NCBI GenBank assembly: GCA_037127315.1
Contig: JBBBDQ010001453.1
Location: 325,001-389,000 of the forward strand
Direction of reading: 5' to 3'
DNA: 64,000 nt
DNA from: Ascarosepion bandense
Lineage: Eukaryota > Mollusca > Cephalopoda > Sepiida > Sepiidae
Position numbers and translations under genes: made by a program. The notes below the pieces were generated by a model that saw only the letters and a list, made by a program, of their open reading frames with translations, did no database searches and was not told where the DNA came from. Below, in pieces: positions 9,916 to 19,431 of this stretch; within the stretch, counting starts at the first letter, position 1, and each line of letters begins with the position of its first letter.

Positions 9916-10195
9916 CATGCAGTGTGGGTATAGAAGAATCCAAAGGAGTATCCTGTACATACAGTGGTAGGATAACTCTCATCTGAACTGATGTATTTTT
10001 CTTAATTTTTTCTTTTAAGAGAGCAGCCATTATTTTTATTCGTTTTTTTAGGTTTTTGTGAATATCATTCATGTAAAATCCTTTGTTAAATAAAGACGGA
10101 AGCTGACAATGGTTTGCCTGAAATAGGCCTATACTTCCGATTCACCATGAAATAACGTGTCTGTCTTAATTTTTCTTATATATATATATATATAA
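9880..10195. repeat. repeat family H, copy 1, between TA tracts
   Basis: Block A (9913-9981, 'gtgtgggtatagaagaatcc') and block B (10068-10177, 'cctatacttccgattcacca') lie between (TA)n runs. Both recur at 44.36-44.59 kb, but there block B is inverted relative to block A. Confidence 0.65.
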
Positions 10196-10441
10196 TAATA
10201 TTAACTATAGTAATAACAATACCAATAGTAACAGAACTAACTCTGCTGAAACTAGTATTAATTAAGCTATAATTTAAATCGTCTTGTATAACCCACTGAG
10301 AATGAACTCGGAGGGAAAAGAAGGGGAAGTAAAAAAGAAACAAATGAAGTACATGAACAAAAAGTCAAGCACTCATAAGAAATAAAAACCCCAACACTAA
10401 AGCGCTCAATACAAAAGCAGAGCAAACAAAGAGAAAATCTA

Positions 10442-10472
<31 letters not shown>

Positions 10473-11140
10473 CTTCAGACATAATTTTTAGTATTTGAAA
10501 TAGATGCTGCATTTTTATTTCAAACAGTGTGTATTATATCTATTGTTCAGTGCTCTTCAGAAATCTTAAAGAAAACATGTTCTCTGACAGGGTTTGAACC
10601 CATGTCCCCCTTTGTAGGAGAAACCACTGTTCAGACTGGCCACAAAGAGTGAATATCACAGCAAGGTTCTATTTCCATTTTATGGGAAGCTCATGGACTT
10701 TTTCAGTTTATATATTTTTTTATTTTATTTCTAATCTGACATTTTCATGACATAATTTTTATTTATATATATATATAAATTATGTAATAAAAATGTCAGA
10801 ATAGACATAAAATCCATTAGCCCTTTAGGAATTGCTTTGTTTATGTTTCATATATGAAACTAAGAAGATACGGATTTTCAAGAAAAAAAACTGAACATGT
10901 CCATGAGCTTCCCTTGAAATGGCAACAGAATCTTGCTGGATATTCCCTCTTTGCAACTAAGCAGTCTGAAGCACACTAAATTAGTGATTTCTTTGACAGA
11001 GGGGGACATAGGTTCAAACTCTGTCAGGTAGTATATTTTCTCTAAGATTTCTTAAGATCACAGACGAATACATGTAATACACACTGTTTGAAATAAAAAT
11101 GCAACATCTTTTTCAAATACTGAAAATGATGTCTGAAGTT
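10473..11140. repeat. large imperfect palindrome with divergent tRNA-like motifs (foldback B)
   Basis: Two arms of about 300 bp fold around a TA-rich centre near 10775. Matching blocks include 'ttcaaacagtgtgtatta', 'ggaagctcatggac' and 'aaaatgtcag' with their complements in mirror order. Each arm holds a B-box-like motif reading outward ('gggttcaaaccctgtc' on minus in the left arm, 'aggttcaaactctgtc' on plus in the right arm), with an A-box-like 'ggccagtctgaacagtgg' upstream in the left one. (TA)n tracts lie just outside both arms. No protein is encoded. It could be two head-to-head SINE copies or a true foldback transposon; arm mismatch shows it is not recent. Confidence 0.8.
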
Positions 11141-11141
11141 A

Positions 11142-11179
<38 letters not shown>

Positions 11180-11185
11180 CATTTG

Positions 11186-11280
11186 TAAACGAGTTATTAC
11201 GCGACTTAGGTTTCTACCATGAGTGGTGTCTTCAGGTGATTTTTAATAACTGATTTTACTGTTTACTGTCTTTCTTTTGA
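11186..11280 (+). mobile_element. Penelope-like element terminal fragment
   Basis: 'aacgagttattacgcgacttaggttt' (split: aacgagttattac, gcgacttaggttt) and 'tcttcaggtgatttttaata' resemble the terminus of the Penelope-like element at 44.65-44.72 kb. Only the end is present. Confidence 0.5.
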
Positions 11281-11292
11281 AGAATGCTCATG

Positions 11293-11542
11293 CTCATGTA
11301 ACTGTGTTTGTTTTTTTTTAACGCTCATATGGCAAGAAATTACTGAACGCACAATTTTTAAAAGTTTTCTAATTCAGTCATAATTTCCATTTTTTCATAA
11401 ATGTAATCATACTAAGAAATACCTCTTAGGTTCATACAACCCTGGATAAAAACACCACAATTCGTTTTAATTTTAAAAATTGTGTGTTCAATAATTCCCT
11501 GCCACATGAGTGTTAAAAAAAAAAAAACACTGTTACATGAGG
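11293..11542. mobile_element. foldback/MITE with ~70-bp inverted arms
   Basis: The left arm (11293-11364) and right arm (about 11470-11542) are complementary: 'ctcatgtaactgtg', a homopolymer run, 'aacgctcatatggcaagaaa', then 'acgcacaattttt' mirror the right arm. About 105 bp separate them. I cannot define a target duplication, so the class is unknown. Confidence 0.7.
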
Positions 11543-11549
11543 TATCCTG

Positions 11550-11752
11550 AGTATGACAACTATATCCAGATCCTGGATTTGAAGATAAATTGCATCCGGC
11601 AGTAAGACCTCTAATTGGGAAGTTTTGAGAAGCAGGGAATCACCTCTTAATTGCTGTTGTTCCCAGGTTCCCCCTGACCTAGGGTGGTAGCACCTGTTAG
11701 AGTCCCAGCTATGGGCAAATAGTTGACTTCCAAACTAGCAGGGGGCAACGTA
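11550..11752. repeat. repeat family R fragment
   Basis: It matches the middle block of the family at 5.16-5.33 and 41.0-41.17 kb ('agataaattgcatccggcag', 'ccctgacctagggtggtag', 'cccagctatgggcaaatagt'). It abuts the LINE monomers that follow. Confidence 0.6.
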
Positions 11753-12045
11753 AGGGTAAAAAGAATGGAAAAGAGAAAGCCGGAAACCACATCCTAAACA
11801 GGGAACAAGAGATGAGCCTCTACACCTGTTCAATAGACGTGGGTGGAGTGTGAACCGGGTGATAGTTTAGTCTATCTACTTTAATTGAGAAAAAATAAAA
11901 ATCAAGAGTGAAAAGATTGGACAAGAGAAAACCGGAAACCGCATCCTGAACAGGAAACAAGGGATGAGCCTCTTCACCTGTTCAAAAGATGTGGGTGGCG
12001 TGTGAACCGGGCGATAGTTTAGTCTATCTACTGCAATTAATTCTG
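11753..12045 (-). repeat. two LINE-type monomers in tandem
   Basis: Two copies of the ~150-bp monomer seen at 7.2-7.7 kb occur here ('gaaagccggaaaccacatcc' near 11776 and a diverged one near 11930). They are joined by an A-rich linker and each ends with 'agtctatctact'. A remnant of the LINE 3' part, 'gcagggggcaacgtaagggt', precedes them, again pairing monomers with LINE tail sequence. Confidence 0.7.
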
Positions 12046-12061
12046 TGGCATAAGGGATAAC

Positions 12062-12135
12062 TTCTTAGAATGAGAAATCGGAGAGCCATTTCTAATTCCA
12101 ATCAGGTTCATTACATTCATTTCTTTAACTCAACT
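12062..12135 (+). mobile_element. SINE tRNA-like head fragment
   Basis: 'gaatgagaaatcggagagcc' followed by 'attccaatcaggttcattac' matches the head and B-box end of the main SINE family. The core is absent. Confidence 0.5.
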
Positions 12136-12294
12136 GCTTGAGTTTTAATAGTTATTGCTGAATATGCTTACCAAGTCATTTGACATAATTTGGCATATTG
12201 GTCTTTTTCACAAGTTGGAATATTATGGCATTTTTGGATAAATTTTGGATTCAATTTTTCTTGTTGAATCAAGAAAAGAAAGTTGTCTTGAATG

Positions 12295-12575
12295 ACAACT
12301 ACTCCTCTAGATGTTCTTGAATTAATGCAAGTGTCTCTCAAGGCTTTTTATTCTAGAGCCTATGTTGTTCATAATTTTTATCAACAACCTCCTGATGGCA
12401 TCAGTTCTGAACTCATTATCGATGCTGATGACACAATCATTTATTCTTGTCTGAATAGTACAAGTTGAATTGACAGCTGATCTAAAAAATAACCTAAATT
12501 CTGTTGTTAAATGGAGCAACAAATGGCTTGTTAATTTTAATCACTCCAAAATAGAAATTACTCTCTATTAATGTA
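12295..12575 (+). pseudogene. jockey-like RT fragment
   Basis: Across shifting frames the translation shows an SVSQG remnant of GVPQG, then FLSTT/INNL, and finally SVVKWSNKWLVNFNHSKIE. That corresponds to SVVNWGKKWLVNFNSSKTK in the family-1 LINE at 13.5 kb. The fragment lies on the opposite strand to that element and is riddled with stops and shifts, so it is an older independent insertion. Confidence 0.7.
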
Positions 12576-12594
12576 ACTTCTCTATGACTTTTCT

Positions 12595-12804
12595 TTTACA
12601 AATTTTTTTTTTAATCATTTCACCCCAAGCAAGGCAGAAATGCCACTGATGTGCAGGAGGCTACATAACTGTAAAAAGATTAATTAGAAAAGAGTGAGAA
12701 GTACAAACGAGTTAGAAAGGAGCAATAGAAAGCTGAGAAAGCAGGTGCGATGACAGATACATAGGTGGGGAGAAAGGGAATGTTATACGGGGGTGGGGAG
12801 AGAG
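12595..12804 (-). mobile_element. LINE family 1 3' UTR and poly-A
   Basis: On the minus strand the element ends 'cttgcttggggtgaaatgat' followed by A-rich sequence. The same terminal block ('gtgcaggaggctacataa' on plus) closes copies at 7.17, 35.04, 48.1, 51.86 and 60.71 kb, which fixes the 3' end of the family. Confidence 0.85.
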
Positions 12805-13506
12805 CTAGAGTCCAGTGGTTAGTAGATGACTATTGACTTTGCATTTAAATTTCTGGAGGTTGTAGCCGTCAGGAAAGCAAGAATATGGGAGCAAGTTCCA
12901 CAGGCAGGAAGTGCGAGAGAAGCTGCAGGAGTAGAATTGTCGTCTGCATTTGGCTAACCTGACTATGAATGGGTGGGACCCAGTTGCCAGTCTGGTTGCA
13001 CGAGTAAACACCTGTTGAGGAGGCATCAGTGACTTAAGTTCATCTGAGCAGAAGCCATGAAAGTATTTATAGAACAGACAAAGGGAGGCCACATTTCGAC
13101 GGTGAGGAAGTGGCTGCAGTCGAGCCGCCAGATCAGCACCTATCACATTACAAACTCCCCTTTGGAGCCTGTCAAGAACACCGAGGAAAACGGCAGGGGC
13201 GCCTGACCATAAATGACAGCAGTACTCCATGCACGGATGGATGGTTGACTTGTATATATGCAGGATGGATTCAGGCGGAAAAAACATCCTGGATCGACAT
13301 AGTGACCCAACTTTCTTAGCAGTAGATTTTGCTATGGATTCAATATAGTGGTTCCATTTAAGGTCTGAGGACAGGGTAAGTCCGAGGAGGCATAGTGTAT
13401 TGCTCTCCAGAAGAATCACTTGGTCCATGCTTATGGGAGGCAGGAGAGGTTGCCTATAATGGTTGACAGACAAACAGCTTGGTCTTAGATGAATTGAAGT
13501 TGACAA
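12805..13506 (-). pseudogene. LINE family 1, C-terminal region after RT
   Basis: The 233-codon frame covers the region after the polymerase active site. Motifs in order are LLGLTLSSDLKWNHYI, HPCMEYCCHLWSGAP, LDRLQRGVCNVIGADL, RRNVASLCLFYKYFHG, and RLWNLLP-like CLWNLLPYSCFPDGYNL near the end. This string of motifs is typical of jockey-type non-LTR elements in invertebrates. The frame ends with a stop at the expected C-terminus. It overlaps the preceding frame at 13454-13771 and is shifted relative to it, so the ancestral protein is broken here. The same C-terminus is partly kept in the truncated copies at 35.26-35.53 and 52.03-52.37 kb. Confidence 0.88.
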
Positions 13507-13771
13507 GCCACTTCTTGCCCCAGTTCACCACAGAGTGTAGATCCCGTTCAAGGTCAGCAGCGAGATTATGTCTGTCCACCACGACAGGTTTCTTACTGGT
13601 GCAGGAGTATATTGTAGTGTCTTCTGCATAGATGCCTACTTGGGACTTGATCTCATCTGGGAGGTCGTTGATGAAAATAAGGAAGAGCGTCGGGCCCAGG
13701 ATAGAGCCCTGTGGGACACCAGCATTCGTGCTGTAGGATGAAGAGGCACGCCCATTCAAAACGACCTTCAT
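13454..13771 (-). pseudogene. LINE family 1, RT catalytic core
   Basis: The frame contains GVPQGSILGPTLFLIFINDL (fingers/palm motif), then YAEDT, the active-site box that is normally [F/Y]ADDT, and SVVNWGKKWLVNFNSSKTK. Replacement of the first catalytic aspartate by glutamate should inactivate polymerisation. The segment is 105 codons and bounded by frameshifts on both sides. Confidence 0.88.
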
Positions 13772-13782
13772 TTTGCGGTTAT

Positions 13783-14046
13783 TTAGAAAAGATTGGATTC
13801 GGTGAAGCAGGCGACCAGTAATACCGTAACCCCATAGTTTGTATAGGAGGCCAGAGTGCCAAACCCTGTCGAAAGCCTTGGAGATGTCCAGAGCAACCGC
13901 ACGAGCCTCGTCAGACTCATCAAGGGCCTGTACTCCATTACGGTTGTTAGCAGGTCGGCTGTGGACCTGGCATAGCGGAAGCCATATTGCCTGTCAGAGA
14001 AGAGTTTGTGGGCAGTGAGAGAGTACAGGGGAAAGTTCAGGAGCAC
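13783..14046 (-). pseudogene. LINE family 1, RT middle segment
   Basis: QYGFRYARSTADLLTTVM is the conserved 'GFR..RSTxD' RT block. Downstream the usual D(x)xKAFD motif is visible only in another frame: the plus sequence near 13870-13900 reads, on minus, as a 'DISKAFDRVW' type. A frameshift therefore lies inside this block. Confidence 0.8.
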
Positions 14047-14818
14047 ACCTCTTAAGGACTATCACCGAGATCCTATCATCTCCACATGCCTTATGGGGGT
14101 TGAGTTTTGAAATTATTCGGGATACTACTGTCAGGGTAATATATACATCGTGCAGTTTGGCCTCAGTTCTAATAGGGAAGTCAGGTGGGTGTACTTCAGA
14201 TGAGTCAAATGTGGAATTGGATGAGAATCTGTGGGCAAAGCACTCAGCTTTGTCCGCAGATGACGTGAGAACCTCAAATTCATGGATTAAAGGAGGTATT
14301 GAGGATTTCCTATTGTTGAGCACTCGTTTGCAAATCCTCCAATAGTCCTTGGAGCCGAACTTGTGGTCAGCTATGTGCTGTCGCATTCTCTTAGCAAACA
14401 ACCGTTTGGCGTCATTTATGGTCCTCTTGCACTCATTGCGAGCAGATATGAACAGGCGCCTATTGTGATCAGATGACTGTCTCCGGAATAGACGGAAGTA
14501 ATGGTTCCTCTGGGCAATGGCGGCTGAGCAGGCTGGAGAGAACCACGCAGAGGAATGAGGTTTTAAGCAATACTTTCTGGTGGGTATGAAGGTCTCAATG
14601 CCAGCTTTCACCCATGACGAGACCTCAGAGGCACAATTATCAACTGATAGATCAAACACTTTTCCCCAAGGGATGTCGTAGAGGAAATCGCGAAAGGCAT
14701 CCCAGTCAGCTTTTTGGTAGTGGTAGGAGGTCCTATAGGTAGGGGGCTCCTGGGGGAGTAAGATTGGAAAGAAATACTGAGAGAGACTACAGCGTGGTCG
14801 GAGTTGCTGAGAGGGCAA
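13994..14818 (-). pseudogene. LINE family 1, linker and RT N-terminal part
   Basis: The 274-codon frame covers the endonuclease-RT linker (WFSPACSAAIAQRNHYFRLF, then KDYWRICKRVLNNRKSSIPP) and the first RT block (LNPHKACGDDRISVIVLK). Order and spacing fit jockey-like elements. It overlaps the endonuclease frame by about 210 bp in another register, so a frameshift separates the two. Confidence 0.85.
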
Positions 14819-15501
14819 AGCTGCGAGACTTGACAGGCATCAGGCGCAGAGGTGAAACATATATCTAGTAGTGAGGAATGACCTGAGGGAGTGCTTGGGA
14901 AGTGAGTGGGGAAGTCCACCACTTGCGTAAGGGATTGGAAAATAGCGAAGTTCATGGCGTGAATGCCCGCTGGATCAGTAACAGCGTTTTCAAGCCACTC
15001 AGAGTGATGGGCATTGAGGTCTCCAAATACAAATATGTGGGTGAATGGGTGATAGGAAATAGCCTTATCTATGTCATCAGCAATGCTATCTAGTAGGGAG
15101 CAGTCAGGAGAGGAGGGAGAACAGTAAAGAAAGAATAGGTAACTAACCGAACTGAGGAGAGACAGGCAGAGACATATGTATTGGTGGTCAGTAGATTTGA
15201 GTGAAGTCACCCTAGCTATGGGGAGGTGTTCGCTGACGTAGACACCCAGCCCATGCATGTGGACAGTGGAATCCTTCCTTAAGAGGGAAAGATAACCAGG
15301 GATGGAGAGGTCCGAAGAGGGAATAGCTGAGTTGAGGTTAGTTTCTCAGAGCGCAAGGATGTCCGGGGACTTTTCATGCAGGAATGCTTCTACACTAGGA
15401 AAGTTAGTATGAATGCCCCAGATATTAGTGAAAGAAAGGTTAATAGGTTTAGGTGTTTTGATTTTAACTGGTTTAGGGTCATTTCTGATTTGTTTCGTCA
15501 T
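14608..15501 (-). pseudogene. LINE family 1, AP-like endonuclease domain
   Basis: The likely start codon is at 15501 on minus (MTKQIRNDPKP). The N-terminal endonuclease strand NIWGIHTNFPSVEAFL and DILAL follow, but the conserved 'ETNL' is preceded by an in-frame TGA near 15345. The open stretch from 15258 holds GDLNAHHSEW (metal-binding motif) and SDHAVVSLSI (catalytic SDH). These are the marks of an apurinic-type endonuclease that nicks target DNA for target-primed reverse transcription. The stop and later frameshifts make the element dead. Confidence 0.87.
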
Positions 15502-15990
15502 GTTTTTTTGTTTGCAGAAAGGGACCTAGAATAGAGGATACAGGCGGTCATTATCCATGATCTGTGCGGGAAGAAAACTGGCTAGGGCTGCAACAAGGTG
15601 TGGCCTCAGGGTTGCCCACCGAAAGCGCTTGCAGGGACACCTATCCATGCGCGACACGGCACTACAAGAACCCCGATATTATACAACTGTTGATCAGAGC
15701 AGCCGCTCTTGACGCTACGCAAGAGTTAGGGCTCCTAATTACCAGTCGGAAACAGCAACCAGGAAACTGCCAACCCGGTACCCTCACAGTGATGAGCCGT
15801 TGCCACCAACCGGCCAGATTGCAGGAAAATCCCGGAAGCACCAATACCTAGGTTTGAAGAGAGAAGAGAAAGCCGGAAACCATATCCTAAACAGGAAACA
15901 AGGGACAAGCCTCTACTCTGGTTCAATAGACGTGGGAGGAGTATGGACTGGGCAATAGTGTGATCTATCTACTCTTATTTAAAAAAAAAA
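15502..15990 (-). mobile_element. LINE family 1 5' UTR with one promoter-type monomer
   Basis: This GC-richer stretch precedes the endonuclease frame and contains no coding motif. The plus-strand open frame 15564-15851 and its minus shadows are therefore probably spurious. At 15860-15985 one monomer, 'gaaagccggaaaccatatcc' to 'gatctatctactctta', closes the element. It matches the tandem monomers at 7.2-7.7 and 11.75-12.04 kb. The A/T run at 15981-15996 may mark the insertion edge. Confidence 0.65.
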
Positions 15991-16038
15991 AAAAAATTCA
16001 CGATTGGTGAGTTAACTAAGTTTTAACTTAGTTAAAGT

Positions 16039-16501
16039 CCAAATGAAGCATAAAGGCCGAAAAGATTAGTAAAAAATTAAAATGCATAAATAAGAAACGA
16101 TTTCACATACCACACAGGATTAACCCAGGAAATTTGAATTAAGAAATTTATATCTTCAACTCTTGTATTTTCCCAAAAATTAAAATCTGGCTAAGCTGCC
16201 TGTCCCTGTACAAAGCAAGCAAACGAATTTGAATTTGAAGAACAGACCATCTACGAAACTTAGAGATTTCACAGGGGAAGGAGAGGTCAACTGCCCATAA
16301 CAGCCACTATCTCATTAGGAATGGCTTCACTGTGCAGAATAAATAAATAAATAAATAAATCAATCAATAAAGAGAACTTCAAAACAGTAAAGTTATTTTT
16401 TTTTCCCCAAATGGAGCATAAAGGCCGAAAAGATTAGTAAAAAATTAAAATGCATAAATAAGAAACGATTTCACATACCACACAGGATTAACCCAGGAAA
16501 T
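16039..16501. repeat. 95-bp near-identical direct repeat flanking 274 bp
   Basis: The segment 16039-16133 ('gcataaaggccgaaaagatt' through 'taacccaggaaat') returns at 16408-16501 with one visible difference. This is far better conserved than the surrounding repeats. Between them lie an (AAAT)n run and unrecognised sequence. A recent segmental duplication or gene conversion is likely. Confidence 0.85.
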
Positions 16502-16858
16502 GGTAATTGTTCTGATGAACTTGCCTCTATGGTATCTGGACTTTATGAATTTAATCGCAGTAGTAGATTTGTGGCAAAGTCTAATCATTTTACAATTGAA
16601 ATGGCTAGATGTAGCTGGAAGTTCTATGCCAGTAGTTTCTTCTCTTGCACTTCTCTCTTGTGAAACTCTCTTCAAGTTTCTTTCTAGTCAACGTTGATCT
16701 TCAAAAATGTAAATACAATGTCAATTGTTATTTACTGTTTTCTTAATTCTTGTTCTTTGTTTTCTCTCCTTAATAATTTTGCTCATATTCTCTAACACTC
16801 AGTATTCCCTTGTGTCTTTATGCTTTTTGCATTGTTTAGGAGATATGATTAAAAAAAA
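16502..16858 (+). pseudogene. LINE family 1 3' fragment, diverged
   Basis: A broken translation shows the C-terminal pattern (region of CRWKFYASSF...TSLL, then a LQKCKYNVNCYLL-like end). The element finishes 'aggagatatgattaaaaaaa', matching the family terminus 'gtgaaatgattaaaaaa'. It is 5'-truncated and on plus. Confidence 0.65.
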
Positions 16859-17040
16859 TACTATTGGGAAAGGCATGAATTCATTTTTGCTCCCCAATAG
16901 CTAATGGTTGAATAGCAGGACAGACTGGGTCCTATATCCTTGGTTGGCAACCAGTCTACCCCCCAAAAAAACTCTTCAGTCATAAATCTAGAGACAGTTG
17001 CCCAAGTATGTATTATGTATGGTACTTCACTTGACTAACA
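16859..17040 (+). mobile_element. SINE core and 3' fragment
   Basis: It runs from 'attgggaaaggcatgaattc' through 'ggttggcaaccagtctacc' to 'tatgtatggtacttcac'. It has diverged and lost its 3' stem-loop. It abuts the poly-A of the LINE fragment. Confidence 0.65.
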
Positions 17041-17284
17041 TATCAGTATATCATAATTATCTAAAAAAAAACCTAAAAATATTTTCTGGCTTTAAATAAC
17101 CTGCTTTACATAAGCTGTAAAGAACAAATCAAAAACCTTTACCGCCTTTAGTGGCTCTTGGGCCTTGCTGTGGGTAAAAAAAAAAAATGTAAGATACAAT
17201 TCAAAACAAGAGTTACTTGTCTGCATCATCATCTTTTGACAGCTTTCTGCATTCAAAGATGGGATTTTTCTGTCTGGCTTTACT

Positions 17285-17410
17285 TCCCTAATCCTTACAG
17301 TACCCAGTGTCGACCATCTAAGTACTGATTAAACTGCATGACCCAGGTAATTGAACAAGGATCAGTACTTTTTGCATGATTTGACCATAAACCGTATTGG
17401 TGATGTTTTA
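17285..17410 (-). mobile_element. 5S-derived SINE head, degenerate
   Basis: On minus, 'cagtacttagatggtc' preceded by a weakened 'gttcaattacctggg' matches the 5S-like head of the composite SINEs. No tRNA head or core can be followed. Confidence 0.45.
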
Positions 17411-17599
17411 AAGTGAAGTCAAGTGTGGCATGTGAATGACCAACTCCACCCTTTATGACAACACTTTCGAAACAGAAGGATGTAAGTCAAGTCTCAAGGA
17501 TGTATCACTGAGCTAAATTTATAGGTCTGACAACATGACTGACCTCGGTAGATTGAAGCATAGACCCAACCCTCTCCTTGGCAGTCTAAAACTAAATAT

Positions 17600-17815
17600 A
17601 TGGTAGGACTGCTGGTTCACAAATTTAATTTATTCCTGAATGTGGTACATTCGTAAGCTGAAACTATTTTCCCAATAGAGATCATGTTAAAATGCATTAA
17701 TCTGTTCATGAAGACTGTCTGTGACCCAAAATGTTCATAAATTGTAATTATTTTCCCCATGAGAATCAATGTAAAATGGTTTAATTTGCTCCTGGATGCC
17801 AGATGTTTCCTTATT
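17600..17815. repeat. two diverged ~85-bp tandem units
   Basis: 'ctattttcccaatagagatc...ttaaaatgcattaatctgtt' is followed by 'ttattttccccatgagaatc...taaaatggtttaatttgctc'. The units are related but clearly diverged. Confidence 0.5.
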
Positions 17816-18134
17816 TAAATTTTTACAAAAGTACTTCTGCAGAAGCTCACACACAAATGAATAAAAATCATTAAATCTAATGCAAAAAAAGATAAAATAC
17901 AGGCAAAAATTTAATTTAATTTTACCATATCACGACAGAGAAGAGTTGATGGCAATAAGTGGATGGGGACGGGGACAAGGAAATGGAAAGCAAGTCCCCT
18001 TCCATTTAAAAAAAAAAAAAATTCAGGTAACTGACTTTCTGGGATTTTCTTCTCTTTGTCTTTTCTATCTCTTAAGCATCACTTAACACTGAGACACGCT
18101 GGGCCTTTTGTCTCACAAGAAAACATAGTCCAGT

Positions 18135-18370
18135 GAGATTAGTTTCTTGTCTATGTTTTAAAGATGTTTCTAAAGTGAGACATTGTATTGTGATTGTAAA
18201 TGTTTATTCTGCAGATTGTTACTGCTTTATCAAAGCTACATTACAATTGATATTCTGGGTTTGTTCAATGTGATTTGTTTTAGTCTATGTTTTAAAATGT
18301 GATATTGTATTGCCATTGGAAATGTTTATACTGCGACTTGCTTCTGATTCATCTAGGTGATGTCATTCTA
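18135..18370. repeat. diverged direct repeat, about 130-bp period
   Basis: 'gtctatgttttaaagatgt...gacattgtattg...aaatgtttattctgc' at 18150 repeats at 18280 as 'gtctatgttttaaaatgtg...atattgtattg...aaatgtttatactgc'. No coding sequence accompanies it. Confidence 0.55.
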
Positions 18371-18604
18371 TGCAACTTTGCACCTCACTGCATTTTGCAC
18401 AAATTTCATGGTTGGCAGTATTTGTATCACAGCATATCAATGTCTGGGTCGCTGAATGCCAAAATCTAAATATTTTGTATGAAATTTTTTTTAAATGAAA
18501 ATGGTTTTAGTGATACCAGCCTTACTAATTATATTTGGACATGAGTTATTATAACAAACCCAACTGAAATTAGAACTTGGCTTGATAATTAACCAATATC
18601 TAGA

Positions 18605-18848
18605 GAAGAAGAGGTGGATTCATACCTTTTCTCAAGAGTATTTGCGCATAATTAAATATAACAAACTTAACAGGAATTAGAACTCAGCTTTTTCATTAAC
18701 AATTCCAAGCCACTACTCACTGTCCCTCACACATCCAATCTTACAGAATCTGGTATTCCCAAATAGTTGCTCATCTAGATACTGACCAGACTCAAGATTG
18801 CTTAACTTCAGCAATTATATGAGAACCTGGGTTTCAATGTGTTGTGGA
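18605..18848 (-). mobile_element. composite 5S + tRNA SINE, degenerate copy
   Basis: On minus, a 5S-like block ('gctgaagttaagcaatctt', 'ctggtcagtatctagatgag') is followed by 'ggaataccagatt', then the tRNA-like head with 'gagttctaattcc' and the start of the core ('gagaaaaggtatgaatccac'). This is the same order as at 782-1245 and 25543-25997, but the copy is more mutated and 3'-truncated. Confidence 0.7.
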
Positions 18849-18865
18849 CATAAGCTTCATCATCA

Positions 18866-19275
18866 CATTGTACAAAAAGTGTATGGTGAGGAGTATTCCT
18901 TGATGTCTGCAGCCACATGCTAGTGGAATTAGGCAATTTTTGTCCCCCACTTTACATACGTGTAGGGTCCCTTGTTAAAAAGTCATCTTAGATAGGATCA
19001 CCACATTGTACAAAAAAGTGAAGAGTTAGAAATATTCCTTGATGTCTGCAGTAGTATGCTAGCAAAGTTAAGCAATTTTTTCCCCTATTCACATATATGT
19101 TGTTTCTCTAATTATAAAAGCCATTTCATGTAGGGTCAACACAATTTTAAAAAAAACATTGAAAAAAATAGGGTCAGTTCTATTCTTTGTTGTCTGCAGT
19201 GATATGTTAGTGGAGCTATGAAATGTTTGCCATTCTCCCAGCATATATGTAAAGTCCCCTATACAAAATGGACCT
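18866..19275. repeat. three diverged ~135-bp tandem units
   Basis: Each unit holds a 'acattgtacaaaaa'-like start, 'attccttgatgtctgcag', a 'atgctagtgga' block and a 'catatatgt...' end, at about 18866, 19002 and 19140. They are old and mutated. No open frame is shared between units. Confidence 0.7.
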
Positions 19276-19431
19276 GTGCTGCCAAACATCATCTTGAATT
19301 TCTTTATTTGCCATTTATTTTAATTCCTTTGTACATGTCAGTTTTTCTATCAACATTTTACAATGGTGGCTTAAAATCTCTGCAAAATCTTCTATGGTGA
19401 GCTTTTGTATCTTGAGAAGAATCTGTTGATG

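Noticed and set aside
9698..9970. Functional tRNA gene around the B box at 9.73 kb
   Set aside because: The T-arm motif is good but no complete cloverleaf with acceptor and anticodon arms can be drawn, and the motif sits in a foldback arm.
15564..15851. 95-codon open frame as LINE ORF1
   Set aside because: It is on the strand opposite to the LINE and has no zinc knuckle, RRM or coiled coil; the region is better read as LINE 5' UTR.
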